Assembly: GCF_009911695.1 (NCBI RefSeq)
Contig: NZ_QWKK01000018.1
Location: forward strand, 1 to 33,834
Length of the DNA stretch: 33,834 bases
From: Enterorhabdus sp. P55
GTDB lineage: Bacteria > Actinomycetota > Coriobacteriia > Coriobacteriales > Eggerthellaceae
Direction of reading: 5' to 3'
Shown here: positions 26,206-33,500 of the stretch, one piece after another
Numbering within the stretch: position 1 is the first letter of the stretch
Layout of the letters: each line of letters starts with the position of its first letter
Made by a program: the position numbers and the translations under genes
Notes under the pieces: generated by a model
Told to the model about the DNA's origin: nothing
Seen by the model: the letters and a program-made list of their open reading frames with translations, nothing else
Databases searched by the model: none

Positions 26206-28162
26206 GGGGGGCCTCGCCGCGCTCGGGAAGCGGAGCGTCCTGATCACGGGCGTCTTTCGCGCAGACGAGCAGGGATGCCAGGTCGTCGGCGAGGGACGCC
26301 TCGTCGTAGAGGGCGCGGGGCAGCGGCCAGCCGTCCGCGCGCAGGCGCAGGGCGAGCGCCTGCGCCTCGGGAACGCCCAGGCCCACGTCGTGCAGCCGCT
26401 CCTCGTCGACGAACACCTCCTCGGGCGTGCCGCAGGTGAGCACCGCGCCCTCGTTCAGCACGAGCACGCGGTCGGCCATGCGCGCCAGGTCGTCCATGGA
26501 ATGCGACACGATCACGCAGGTGAGGCCGTCGTCGTGCAGGCGGCGGATAAGCGCGAGGAACTCCTCGCGCCCGCGCGGGTCGAGGCCTGCCACCGGCTCG
26601 TCTAGGACGAGCACCTCCGGCGCCATGGCGAGCACGCCGGCGAAGGCGACGCGGCGCTGCTGGCCGCCGGAGAGCTCGAAGGGGCTCTTGGCGCCCACGG
26701 CGTCGGCGTCCACGCCCACCGCGCCAAGCGCCTTGCGTACCCGGGCGTCCACCTCATCAGGCGAAAGGCCGAGGTTGCGCGGGCCGAAGGCCACGTCGTC
26801 GTAGACGGTGGCGGCGAACAGCTGGTGCTCGGGATACTGGAACACGAGGCCCACGGCCGTGCGCGCGCGGGCGGCGACGGCCTTGTCGGCCAAGTCCTCG
26901 CCGCGGAAGAGCACGCGCCCGCGCGTAGGGCGCGCGAGCCCGTTCATGTGCTGGATGAGCGTGCTCTTGCCGCTGCCGGTATGGCCGGCAATGCCGAGGA
27001 GCTCGCCGGAGCGCACCTCGAGGCTCACGTCGCGCAGCGCCCATACCGCCTGCGGGTCGACTCCCCAGGCAGCGCGCTCGGCCGGGGGCCTGCGCCTGCG
27101 CCGCCGCTCCTTGCGCTCCGGGTCGCCGTAGGAGTAGGAGACGTCCTCGAAGGAGAGCAGGGGGGAGACGGGGGAGGGCTGCTCGCTCGCCTCCCGCCCC
27201 TCGTGCGCAGACGCGCTCGCGGGCCCCGCCGTGGGGAACTGCCCGCCGCCGGGAGACGCCGCGCAGGCCGCCGGCCGGTTCGCCCTCGCCTCCCTCAGCT
27301 CGCGCGCGAGCTCCTCTCCCGTCACGCAGGGCCGCACGGCCACGCCGCGCTCGCGAAGGGCGAGGGCAAGGGAGGCGGCGAAGGGGACGGCCAGGTTGAG
27401 CGCGCGCAGCCGCTCGGCGTGGACGAGCACCTCCTCAGGCGTGCCGTCGAGGGCCACCCGCCCGGCGTCGAGTGCCACCACGCGCTCAGCGAGGGCCGCC
27501 TCCTCCATGTAGTGGGTGATCATCAGGATGGTGAGCCCCGCCGCGTGGAGCTCGCGGCACACGCGCAGGAGACCGGCGCGCCCGCGCGGGTCGAGCATGG
27601 CGCTCGCCTCGTCCAAGATGAGCAGGGCCGGGTCCATGGCGAGCACGCCGGCGATGGCCACGCGCTGCTTCTGCCCGCCGGAGAGCGTCGCGGTCTCGTG
27701 GCGCTGGAAGCCCTGGAGCCCCACCTCTCCGAGCGCGTCGGCCACCCGTCGCGCCAGCTCGGGCGCGGGCACGCCGAGGTTCTCGGGCCCGAAGGCCACG
27801 TCGTTCTCCACGAGCGAGGCCACCAGCTGGTCATCAGGGCTCTGGAACACGAGGCCGGCGTTGGAGCGGATGAAGTACACCGCGTCGGCGTCGCGCGTGT
27901 CGCGGCCGAAGGTGAGCACGCGCCCGCCGTCGGGCACGAGCAGGGCGTTTACGCACTTGGCCAGGGTGGACTTGCCCGACCCGTTGCCGCCGAGCAGGCA
28001 GCAGAACTGCCCCTGCGGCACGGTCAGGTCGAGCTCCTCGAACACGAAGGAGGAGCCGTCGTAGGTGAACGACGCCCCCTCGAACACGACGAAGTCCCCG
28101 TTGGCTGCGCCTGCCGGCGCCTCGTCCGGCACCACGGCTCGCTCGCTTCCCACGTCTTGCAT
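26195..28162 (-). CDS. Fused double ATPase of an ECF transporter (EcfA1-EcfA2)
   Basis: A 655-residue protein with two complete ABC ATPase domains in one chain; most ECF systems have two separate proteins of about 280 residues. Domain 1: Walker A GGNGSGKST (58-66), VFQSPDDQ, LSGGQKQR and LLILDEASAMLD. Domain 2: Walker A GHTGSGKST (about 400), VFQYPEHQ, LSGGQQRR and VLVLDEPVAGLD. A low-complexity linker (about 285-370, including an Arg-rich run) joins them. ATG at 28162 follows the ribU stop immediately (TAG-ATG). The pair hydrolyses ATP to drive EcfT and RibU, and may also serve other S components in the genome. Confidence 0.95.
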   Translation of the reverse strand: MQDVGSERAVVPDEAPAGAANGDFVVFEGASFTYDGSSFVFEELDLTVPQGQFCCLLGGNGSGKSTLAKCVNALLVPDGGRVLTFGRDTRDADAVYFIRSNAGLVFQSPDDQLVASLVENDVAFGPENLGVPAPELARRVADALGEVGLQGFQRHETATLSGGQKQRVAIAGVLAMDPALLILDEASAMLDPRGRAGLLRVCRELHAAGLTILMITHYMEEAALAERVVALDAGRVALDGTPEEVLVHAERLRALNLAVPFAASLALALRERGVAVRPCVTGEELARELREARANRPAACAASPGGGQFPTAGPASASAHEGREASEQPSPVSPLLSFEDVSYSYGDPERKERRRRRRPPAERAAWGVDPQAVWALRDVSLEVRSGELLGIAGHTGSGKSTLIQHMNGLARPTRGRVLFRGEDLADKAVAARARTAVGLVFQYPEHQLFAATVYDDVAFGPRNLGLSPDEVDARVRKALGAVGVDADAVGAKSPFELSGGQQRRVAFAGVLAMAPEVLVLDEPVAGLDPRGREEFLALIRRLHDDGLTCVIVSHSMDDLARMADRVLVLNEGAVLTCGTPEEVFVDEERLHDVGLGVPEAQALALRLRADGWPLPRALYDEASLADDLASLLVCAKDARDQDAPLPERGEAPHGR

Positions 28163-28786
28163 CTAGCGGCCCTTCACTTGGTCTTTCCTCGGGGTGATGA
28201 GGTTGGAGACGGACTTGTACACCACGAGCGTCAGCACGGCGTTGATGACGGCCTTCGCCAGGTTGAACGGGATGAGCACCGGCACGATGAGCGCCACCAC
28301 GGCATCGAGGGGCACGCCGAGCCAGCTGGGGGTGAGCAGCAGGTTGCCCACGATGGCCATGACGATGGCGGCCACGACGCTCAGCGTCAGGCCCGCCACT
28401 GCGGCGCGGAAGGTGCGCCGCCGCGCGTAGACGAAGGCGGCGGGCCCCACGAAGCCGATGACCACGAGGATGTTCATGAGCGCGCCGGTGAAGTCGGCCA
28501 TGAGGATGCCGTGGATGATGGCACCGACGACGCCCACGGCCAGGCCGCCTGCCGGCCCGAAGGCGAAGCCGCACACGAGCGCGGGCATGGCCGACGCGTC
28601 GTACTTGAGCCAGGTGACGCCCGGCAGCAGGGGGAACTCGACGAAGGACAGCAGCACGCCGATGGCGCACAGGAGCGCCATGGTCACCAGCTGGCGGGTG
28701 GACCAGGCGTTGGTGTTGGCCAGCGCGGCCTGGGCCGTGGGCTGCTTGGGCGCCTTGGGCGCGCGGGCGGGGGACTTCTCTTCCAT
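28163..28786 (-). CDS. ribU: Riboflavin ECF transporter S component
   Basis: A 207-residue membrane protein that binds riboflavin outside the cell. About six helices; marks include STRQLVTMALLCAIGVLLSF, LKYDASAMPALVCGFAFGP, and GVVGAIIHGILMADFTGALMN, consistent with RibU. The vitamin assignment is firm because an FMN riboswitch lies directly upstream. The N terminus (about 1-27) is a Lys/Pro/Ala-rich cytoplasmic stretch. ATG at 28786 has GAAAGAGAGG on the minus strand; the longer open frame upstream is riboswitch sequence. First gene of the operon. Confidence 0.93.
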   Translation of the reverse strand: MEEKSPARAPKAPKQPTAQAALANTNAWSTRQLVTMALLCAIGVLLSFVEFPLLPGVTWLKYDASAMPALVCGFAFGPAGGLAVGVVGAIIHGILMADFTGALMNILVVIGFVGPAAFVYARRRTFRAAVAGLTLSVVAAIVMAIVGNLLLTPSWLGVPLDAVVALIVPVLIPFNLAKAVINAVLTLVVYKSVSNLITPRKDQVKGR

Positions 28787-28847
28787 GGGAGCCTCTCTTT
28801 CGCGGGACGATCCGGTAGTCGGGTCCGCTCCCCTCGTCCCGTGCGGA

Positions 28848-28887
28848 AAGAGACAGGCCCGCGTGAATTCCCATTCACCCAGGCCTG
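28848..28887 (-). terminator. Riboswitch-controlled terminator (attenuator)
   Basis: On the minus strand CAGGCCTGGGTGAA, loop TGGGAA, TTCACGCGGGCCTG: 13 of 14 positions pair, followed by TCTCTTTCC. It lies about 90 bases after the aptamer and 60 before the ribU start, the right place for transcription attenuation when FMN is bound. Confidence 0.82.
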
Positions 28888-28979
28888 TGACAATGCGGTG
28901 GGGACGCGTCCGCGCCTCGCGTCGCGGCGCCCGCATGGCGCGCGACGGCGGCGAGAGCCGTCCGTGTCGCGTAGTCTGC

Positions 28980-29150
28980 CTCTTCCATCCGGACTGTGAC
29001 CGTTGGTCCCGGAGTCTCACCGGGTCAGCCGGGCCGATGCGCCCCGAAGGGCCGCCGTCCCGGGTCGCGGACTCGCGGTGCGCGCGGGGCTGGAGCCGTC
29101 GCGTCGCCTTCCGCTTACCGCCAGTGGGGAGTTCCACCCCGCCCTGAAAC
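28980..29150 (-). promoter_or_regulatory. FMN riboswitch (RFN element)
   Basis: Read on the minus strand, the conserved blocks follow in order: TTTCAGGGCGGGGTGGAACT, CCCCACTGGCGGTAAG, GAGTCCGCGACCCG, GCTGACCCGGTGAGACTCC, GGGACCAACGGTCACAGTCC and GGATGGAAGAGG. These match the RFN consensus closely. High FMN should reduce expression of the riboflavin uptake operon. Confidence 0.97.
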
Positions 29151-29166
29151 AGAATTCAACGCTGAT

Positions 29167-29195
29167 ATGGTAACGTGCCCGTGTCGTTCGCGCAA
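29167..29195 (-). promoter_or_regulatory. Promoter of the ribU operon
   Basis: On the minus strand -35 TTGCGC (29195-29190), a 17-base spacer, -10 TACCAT (29172-29167). The start would fall near 29160, some 10 bases before the aptamer. Confidence 0.55.
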
Positions 29196-29262
29196 GGCGG
29201 ACGGCGACAAGAGTAACCTGAGGGCAACGTCCTGCGTTCCCGAGCCAAGACCAGAGGCTGCC

Positions 29263-30684
29263 ATGATAGAGACACTCCAAGCCATCGACGCCTTCGTGTG
29301 GGGGCCGCCCATGATCGTGCTGCTGCTGGGCACCCACCTGTTCCTCACCGCCCGCACCGGCTTCATCCAGCGAAAGCTCCCCCAGGCCATCCGCCTGTCC
29401 TTCCGCAAGGATCCGGAGGGGCGCGGCGACATATCCAACTTCGGGGCCCTGGCCACGGCGCTCGCAGCCACCATCGGCACCGGGTCCATCGTGGGCGTGG
29501 CCACGGCCGTCCTGGCGGGCGGGCCCGGCGCGGTGTTCTGGATGTGGGTCACCGGCATCTTCGGCATGGCCACCAAGTACGTCGAGGTGTTCGCATCCAT
29601 CCGCTACCGCGTGCGCGATCATAACGGCAACATGCTCGGCGGCGCCATGTACGTGTGGGAGCGCGCCTTCAAGCGCGCCGACGGCACGGTGCCCTGGTGG
29701 GCGAAGCTTGGCGCCGGCGCCTTCGCGGCCTTCGCCGTGGTGGCCACCATCGGCACCGGGTCGGCCGTGCAGGCCTCGGCCATGACGGGCGTCATCACCT
29801 CGTCGCTGCCGGTGCCCGCGTGGGCCGTGGGCCTGGTGATCGTGGTGCTCGTGGCGGCGGTCATCTTCGGCGGCGTGCGCTCCATAGCGAGCGTGTGCGA
29901 GACGCTCGTGCCCGTGATGGCCGTGGCCTACGCGGGCGGGTGCCTCATCATCCTGGCGCTCAACTGGGCGGTGCTCGGCGATGCCCTCGCGCTCATCTTC
30001 GCGTGCGCCTTCACGGCCAAGGCGGCATTCGGCGGCGCGGTGGGGTCGGGCATCGTCATGGCGCTGCAGTTCGGCTGCGCGCGCGGCCTGTTCTCCAACG
30101 AGTCCGGCCTGGGATCGGCCCCCATCGTGGCCGCGGCGGCGCGCACGCGCAACCCCGCCGAGCAGGCGCTCGTGGCCATGACCGGCACGTTCTGGTCGAC
30201 CGTGGTCATCTGCGCGCTCACCGGCGTGGTGCTCGTGTCCACCATGCTCACCTACCCGGAGATCCAGGAGGAGATCCTCGCCAGCCCGTCAGTCTACACC
30301 GGCGCGGCGCTGGCCTCGGCCGCCTTCGCCAAGATCCCCTATGTGGGCACGCCGGTGCTCGTCATCGGCATGGTGGCGTTCTCGTACTCCACCATCCTCG
30401 GGTGGTCCTACTATGGCAACCGCTGCGTCACCTACCTGCTCGGGCGGCGCGCCATCCTGCCCTACCAGGTGGCCTACGTGGCGGTGGCCTTCCTCGGCGC
30501 CGTGGGCGTGGGGGACGTGGTGTGGACGGTGTCGGACATCGGCAACGCCCTCATGGCGCTGCCCAACATCGTGGCCATCCTGCTGCTCTCCGGGCTCATC
30601 GCGCGCGAGACGCGCCATTACATCTACGACGACCACCTCGACGAGGTGTGCGAGCGCCCCATTCCCGTGCTCGAGGGCAAGTAG
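29263..30684 (+). CDS. Sodium:alanine/glycine symporter (AGCS family), paralogue 1
   Basis: A 473-residue inner-membrane protein with about 10-11 helices that imports alanine, glycine or related amino acids with sodium. Family marks: FVWGPPMIVLLLGTHLFLT, GALATALAATIGTGSIVGVA, GPGAVFWMWVTGIFGMATKY, FGCARGLFSNESGLGSAPI and FSYSTILGWSYYGNR. ATG at 29263 has AGAGG upstream. No clear promoter was found in the 110 bases it shares with the divergent ribU unit. It is about 70% identical by eye to the gene at 31001, so the pair arose by duplication. Substrate differences between them cannot be read from sequence. Confidence 0.95.
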   Translation: MIETLQAIDAFVWGPPMIVLLLGTHLFLTARTGFIQRKLPQAIRLSFRKDPEGRGDISNFGALATALAATIGTGSIVGVATAVLAGGPGAVFWMWVTGIFGMATKYVEVFASIRYRVRDHNGNMLGGAMYVWERAFKRADGTVPWWAKLGAGAFAAFAVVATIGTGSAVQASAMTGVITSSLPVPAWAVGLVIVVLVAAVIFGGVRSIASVCETLVPVMAVAYAGGCLIILALNWAVLGDALALIFACAFTAKAAFGGAVGSGIVMALQFGCARGLFSNESGLGSAPIVAAAARTRNPAEQALVAMTGTFWSTVVICALTGVVLVSTMLTYPEIQEEILASPSVYTGAALASAAFAKIPYVGTPVLVIGMVAFSYSTILGWSYYGNRCVTYLLGRRAILPYQVAYVAVAFLGAVGVGDVVWTVSDIGNALMALPNIVAILLLSGLIARETRHYIYDDHLDEVCERPIPVLEGK

Positions 30685-30818
30685 CGCCCCTCTCGCACCC
30701 GGCTGCCGCCCTCGCCCTCGGTGCCGTCTTGCGGGGTTGCCGCGCCCCAACTGGGGCAACGCCGTGCCGCTCGCTGATATTTTCGCGCTTGCCGTCCCGG
30801 CATCGCTTTCTCGCTGCC
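30685..30818. other. Intergenic sequence between the two symporter genes
   Basis: Short GC-rich spacer with a possible GGGGTTGCCGCGCC / AACTGGGGCAACGCCG partial inverted repeat (about 30734-30764), which may act as a weak terminator. No T-tract and no gene. Confidence 0.4.
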
Positions 30819-30824
30819 TATAAT
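30819..30824 (+). promoter_or_regulatory. Promoter -10 (TATAAT) of symporter 2
   Basis: A consensus -10, TATAAT, about 177 bases upstream of the start codon. No good -35. It predicts a leader of about 170 nt that contains the structure at 30852-30953. Confidence 0.6.
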
Positions 30825-30851
30825 CGGGTCACTTTCGCAGAGTAAAGTGGT

Positions 30852-30953
30852 GCTGGCGAAAAGGCTTCGGCGGGGGCTCTCGCTCCGGCCGGCTGCCGGG
30901 CTGACAGGGGAGGGCCGCGCCGGCCCTCGTCCCGCCGAAACCCTTTCGACAGC
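30852..30953 (+). promoter_or_regulatory. Long structured leader of symporter 2, type unknown
   Basis: The two ends, 30852-30874 and 30931-30953, pair at 20 of 23 positions with only three single mismatches; the inner 9 pairs are TTCGGCGGG/CCCGCCGAA. Inside lie two hairpins: CCGGC/GCCGG (30885-30899) and GAGGGCCG/CGGCCCTC with a 3-base loop (30910-30928). The result is a three-way junction. It does not match the glycine riboswitch, often found before this transporter family, nor another class I know. No terminator follows, so control would act on translation or RNA stability. Confidence 0.6.
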
Positions 30954-31000
30954 GTCCCTTTCCGCGAAGGCAATCCGCACCGCGAGAAAGAGAGACGACG

Positions 31001-32422
31001 ATGGACGTGATAATCGACGCCATCAGCAGCATCGACGCCTTCGTGTGGGGGCCGCCGATGATCATCATGCTGCTGGGCTCCCACCTGTTCCTGACGTTCC
31101 GCACGCGCTTCATCCAGCGCAAGATCCCCACCGCCATCAAGCTTTCGGTGACCAAGGATCCCGACGCTCCCGGCGACATCAGCCAGTTCGGCGCGCTTAC
31201 CACGGCGCTGTCGGCCACCATCGGCACCGGCAACATCGTGGGCGTGGGCACGGCCATCCTGGCCGGCGGCCCGGGCGCGGTGCTGTGGATGTGGCTGACC
31301 GGCGTGTTCGGCATCGCCACCAAGTACGCCGAGACCTACGCCGCCGTCAAGTACCGCGTGGAGGACCACAACGGCAACATGCTCGGCGGCGCGATGTATG
31401 CCTGGCGCCGCGCCTTCAAGGACAAGGAGGGCAAGGCTCCCTGGTGGGCCATGCTCGGCGCCGGCGCGTTCGCCCTGTTCGCGGCCATCGCCTCCTTCGG
31501 CATCGGCTCGGCCGTGCAGTCCTCGGCCATGACGGACATCATCACCGCCAACATGCCGGGCGTGCCTTCCTGGGGCATCGGCCTGGCCATCGTCATCATG
31601 GTGTCGCTCGTTATCTTCGGCGGCATCAAGTTCATCTCCAAGGTGTGCGAGAAGCTCGTGCCGTTCATGGCCCTCGCCTACGCCTGGGGCTGTGTTGTGA
31701 TCATCGGCATGAACTGGGAGTTCGTGTGGCCCGCCATCTGCCTGATCTTCGAGTGCGCCTTCACCCCCAAGGCGGCCTTCGGCGGCGCGGTGGGCTCCGG
31801 CCTCATGCTGGCGCTGCAGTTCGGCTGCGCCCGCGGCCTGTTCTCCAACGAGTCCGGCCTGGGCTCGGCGCCCATCGTGGCGTCCGCCGCCTCTACGCGT
31901 AACCCGGCCCGCCAGGCGCTCGTGTCCATGACCGGCACGTTCTGGGATACCGTGGTCATCTGCGCGCTCACCGGCATCGTGCTCGTGTCCACCATGCTCG
32001 CCAACCCGGGGATCATGGAGCAGGGCGTCATCACCGCCGGCGCCGACCTGACGAGCGCCGCCTTCGCGTCCATTCCCTACATCGGCACGCCCATCCTCGT
32101 GTTCGGCATGATCCTGTTCGCCTACACCACCATCCTCGGGTGGTCCTACTACGGCAACCGCTGCATCACCTACCTGTTCGGCAAGCACGCCATCCGCCCG
32201 TACCAGGTGATCTACGTGATCGTGGCATTCCTGGGTGCCATCGGTGTCGGGGACGTGGTGTGGACGGTGTCCGACATCACCAACGCCCTCATGGCCGTGC
32301 CCAATATCATCGTGGTGCTGCTGCTGTCGGGCATGATCGCCCGCGAGACGAAGCACTACGTGTGGGAAGACAACCTCGACGAGGTGGACGAGACGCCCAT
32401 CCCGCAGCTTGAGGGCAAGTAG
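31001..32422 (+). CDS. Sodium:alanine/glycine symporter (AGCS family), paralogue 2
   Basis: A 473-residue sodium-coupled amino-acid importer of the same length as its neighbour. Marks: FVWGPPMIIMLLGSHLFLT, GALTTALSATIGTGNIVGVG, GPGAVLWMWLTGVFGIATKY, FGCARGLFSNESGLGSAPI and FAYTTILGWSYYGNR. At the sodium/substrate region it has IGTGN where paralogue 1 has IGTGS, the kind of difference that could shift substrate choice. ATG at 31001 follows AAAGAGAG. It has its own promoter and an elaborate leader, whereas paralogue 1 does not, so the two are probably expressed under different conditions. A strong terminator follows. Confidence 0.95.
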   Translation: MDVIIDAISSIDAFVWGPPMIIMLLGSHLFLTFRTRFIQRKIPTAIKLSVTKDPDAPGDISQFGALTTALSATIGTGNIVGVGTAILAGGPGAVLWMWLTGVFGIATKYAETYAAVKYRVEDHNGNMLGGAMYAWRRAFKDKEGKAPWWAMLGAGAFALFAAIASFGIGSAVQSSAMTDIITANMPGVPSWGIGLAIVIMVSLVIFGGIKFISKVCEKLVPFMALAYAWGCVVIIGMNWEFVWPAICLIFECAFTPKAAFGGAVGSGLMLALQFGCARGLFSNESGLGSAPIVASAASTRNPARQALVSMTGTFWDTVVICALTGIVLVSTMLANPGIMEQGVITAGADLTSAAFASIPYIGTPILVFGMILFAYTTILGWSYYGNRCITYLFGKHAIRPYQVIYVIVAFLGAIGVGDVVWTVSDITNALMAVPNIIVVLLLSGMIARETKHYVWEDNLDEVDETPIPQLEGK

Positions 32423-32443
32423 CAGCTGGCGACGTGACGCACG

Positions 32444-32475
32444 AGCGGCCCCGGGAGACCGGGGCCGCTTTTTTT
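32444..32475 (+). terminator. Strong intrinsic terminator after symporter 2
   Basis: GCGGCCCCGG, loop GAGA, CCGGGGCCGC, then seven T residues. Perfect 10-bp stem. Confidence 0.95.
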
Positions 32476-32539
32476 GCGCGTGGGGGGGACGCGGAAGGAG
32501 CGCGCGGGGGGGCGGAAGGAGTGCGCGAGTGGGGCGCGG

Positions 32540-32711
32540 TAAATTGGCCAAAAATGACGACCTGACGACGAAATTTCGGCCTGCTGAGCCGGTGCTTGCG
32601 TGGAGGGCTTGCAAAACCCCAGGTCGCGTAGAGCAGACGGCGCGGATGCTCCCGGGGAGCGTCCGTTTTTAGCTGGCGAATGTCGTCAGGTCGTCATTTT
32701 TGGCCAGTTTT
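32540..32711. repeat. Palindromic intergenic element, subtype A, copy 2
   Basis: The left arm at 32540-32569 (TAAATTGGCCAAAAATG then ACGACCTGACGAC) and the right arm at 32682-32711 are complementary at 28 of 30 positions. The arms are nearly identical to those at 24661-24827, while the centre shares only short blocks. CCTGCTGAGCCGG and CCCCAGGTC are the reverse complements of blocks in the other copy, so the centre is in the opposite orientation. It lies just after a transcription terminator. Confidence 0.85.
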
Positions 32712-33190
32712 GGAGCCGAGAACTGCACGCAGGTCGCAACAGCAGCCCCCAGAGGCGCGTTTCGGGCGCCTGGGGTGAGGGTCTTGGACCGTGGAGGGCG
32801 GGTGGTGTGGGCCCCGCCGGCGGCGCCGGGACGCGGATCGCTCGGCTGCGGCGCGGGCGGTCGGCATCGGGGGGGCGGGGCGTCGGGGTGCGGGAGGGGC
32901 GGGCGCGAAGTCGGGCGCGGGTTCCGGCTGCGGCTTGCGGTGCGGGGGTGCGAGTCTCGGCCCTGGGACACGGTGCGAGCGCAAAGGCGGCGGTTTCTGA
33001 CGAGAAGGCCCTGGCCCGCCGTCGGCGTGTTTGGGGCGGAGAGCGCGTTTCCCCTGGTCGCGTCATGGCTGAGGCATCGGATTGCGTCCTCCTGCGTGGT
33101 TTTTGGGCGGGGTTCATGCAAAACGGCTCCCTCGCTGAAGGGCTTGTTTTGCGTCCGGGTTGTCATTGGGAGCAGGCGGCGCGCAGCGCG
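32712..33190. other. Unassigned GC-rich region
   Basis: About 480 bases with open frames on several frames of both strands but only Arg/Gly/Ala/Pro-rich translations, typical of non-coding high-GC DNA. One hairpin, CCCC-AGAGGCGC / GGCGCC-TGGGG, is visible near 32748-32776. Possibly decayed sequence; no gene or RNA is recognised. Confidence 0.5.
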
Positions 33191-33191
33191 A

Positions 33192-33200
33192 TGCTAGAAT
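33192..33200 (+). promoter_or_regulatory. Extended -10 promoter of small-ORF locus 2
   Basis: TGC-TAGAAT at 33192-33200, followed by GGCC as at locus 1. The start is expected near 33207. Confidence 0.55.
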
Positions 33201-33242
33201 GGCCGGGTGGTCAGCGGATGGTAAGTCCTGGGCGCCGGGCGG

Positions 33243-33266
33243 CACCTTGCTCTTCGGAGGGAGGTG
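33243..33266 (+). promoter_or_regulatory. Shine-Dalgarno-sequestering hairpin with UUCG loop, locus 2
   Basis: CACCTTGCTC, loop TTCG, GAGGGAGGTG: 9 of 10 positions pair (one G-U, one G-G mismatch). The tetraloop UUCG is the most stabilising type known. The ribosome site GGAGG (33260-33264) is inside the stem, as at 9097-9120. Confidence 0.65.
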
Positions 33267-33272
33267 ATTCGC

Positions 33273-33410
33273 TTGGATGGTATCGTTTTCGCATTGCGGC
33301 TTGCGACTGCGGTCGTCGGGTTGCTGCGGGAGGCGGTGGCGTTCGCCAAGACGCTCGGGAGGCACCATAAGGAAGAGGACCGCTCGTTGATGCTAGCGGT
33401 CCTCGCATAA
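33273..33410 (+). CDS. 45-residue hydrophobic peptide, candidate type I toxin
   Basis: A short ORF with a TTG start at 33273, 8 bases after GGAGG, exactly the spacing at locus 1. The peptide begins MDGIVFALRLATAVVGLL, has a hydrophobic or amphipathic helix to about residue 26, a basic/acidic turn (GRHHKEEDRS) and a short hydrophobic end (LMLAVLA). The last 12 codons lie inside the minus-strand terminator hairpin. The alternative ATG at 33277 is out of frame and encodes an Arg/Ser-rich, improbable peptide. Sequence similarity to the locus 1 peptide is weak; the case rests on shared control architecture. Confidence 0.5.
   Translation: MDGIVFALRLATAVVGLLREAVAFAKTLGRHHKEEDRSLMLAVLA
33366..33404 (-). 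terminator. Minus-strand terminator hairpin, locus 2
   Basis: GAGGACCGCT (33375-33384), a 10-base loop, AGCGGTCCTC (33395-33404): a perfect 10-bp stem. The minus-strand tail is TTCCTTATGG, weaker than at locus 1. The plus-strand tail is GCATAAAACC. Confidence 0.6.
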
Positions 33411-33452
33411 AACCGACGGTGCCGCCTGCATCTCACCTCAGGCGCGTCCGCT
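33366..33452 (-). ncRNA. Predicted antisense RNA, locus 2
   Basis: Predicted from a minus-strand extended -10 promoter (33459-33467) and a hairpin with a short U-rich tail (33366-33404). About 87 nt long and complementary to the last 14 or so codons and the 3' untranslated region of the small ORF. Confidence 0.45.
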
Positions 33453-33458
33453 GGCCCT

Positions 33459-33487
33459 ATCCTAGCACAGAGCCTTCTCGTTGAAAA
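33459..33487 (-). promoter_or_regulatory. Antisense promoter, locus 2
   Basis: On the minus strand -35 TTTTCA (33487-33482), a 17-base spacer and an extended -10 TGC-TAGGAT (33467-33459). The -35 overlaps the ribosome site of the flavoprotein gene that starts at 33501 on plus. Confidence 0.55.
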
Positions 33488-33500
33488 GGAGCGTGGGGCC

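Noticed and set aside
26825-28999. 724-codon plus-strand open frame opposite the ECF genes
   Set aside because: Shadow of the fused ATPase and ribU; no ribosome site and no family motif.
30840-31000. Glycine riboswitch before symporter 2
   Set aside because: The conserved glycine aptamer core strings were not found; only the genomic context fits.
32409-33370. Open frames across the palindromic element and the following GC-rich region
   Set aside because: They begin in terminators or repeat arms and have no domain, ribosome site or consistent codon bias.
33277-33390. ATG at 33277 as start of the locus 2 peptide
   Set aside because: It gives an Arg/Ser/Gly-rich product and poor spacing from GGAGG; the TTG frame has the same spacing as locus 1 and a hydrophobic product.
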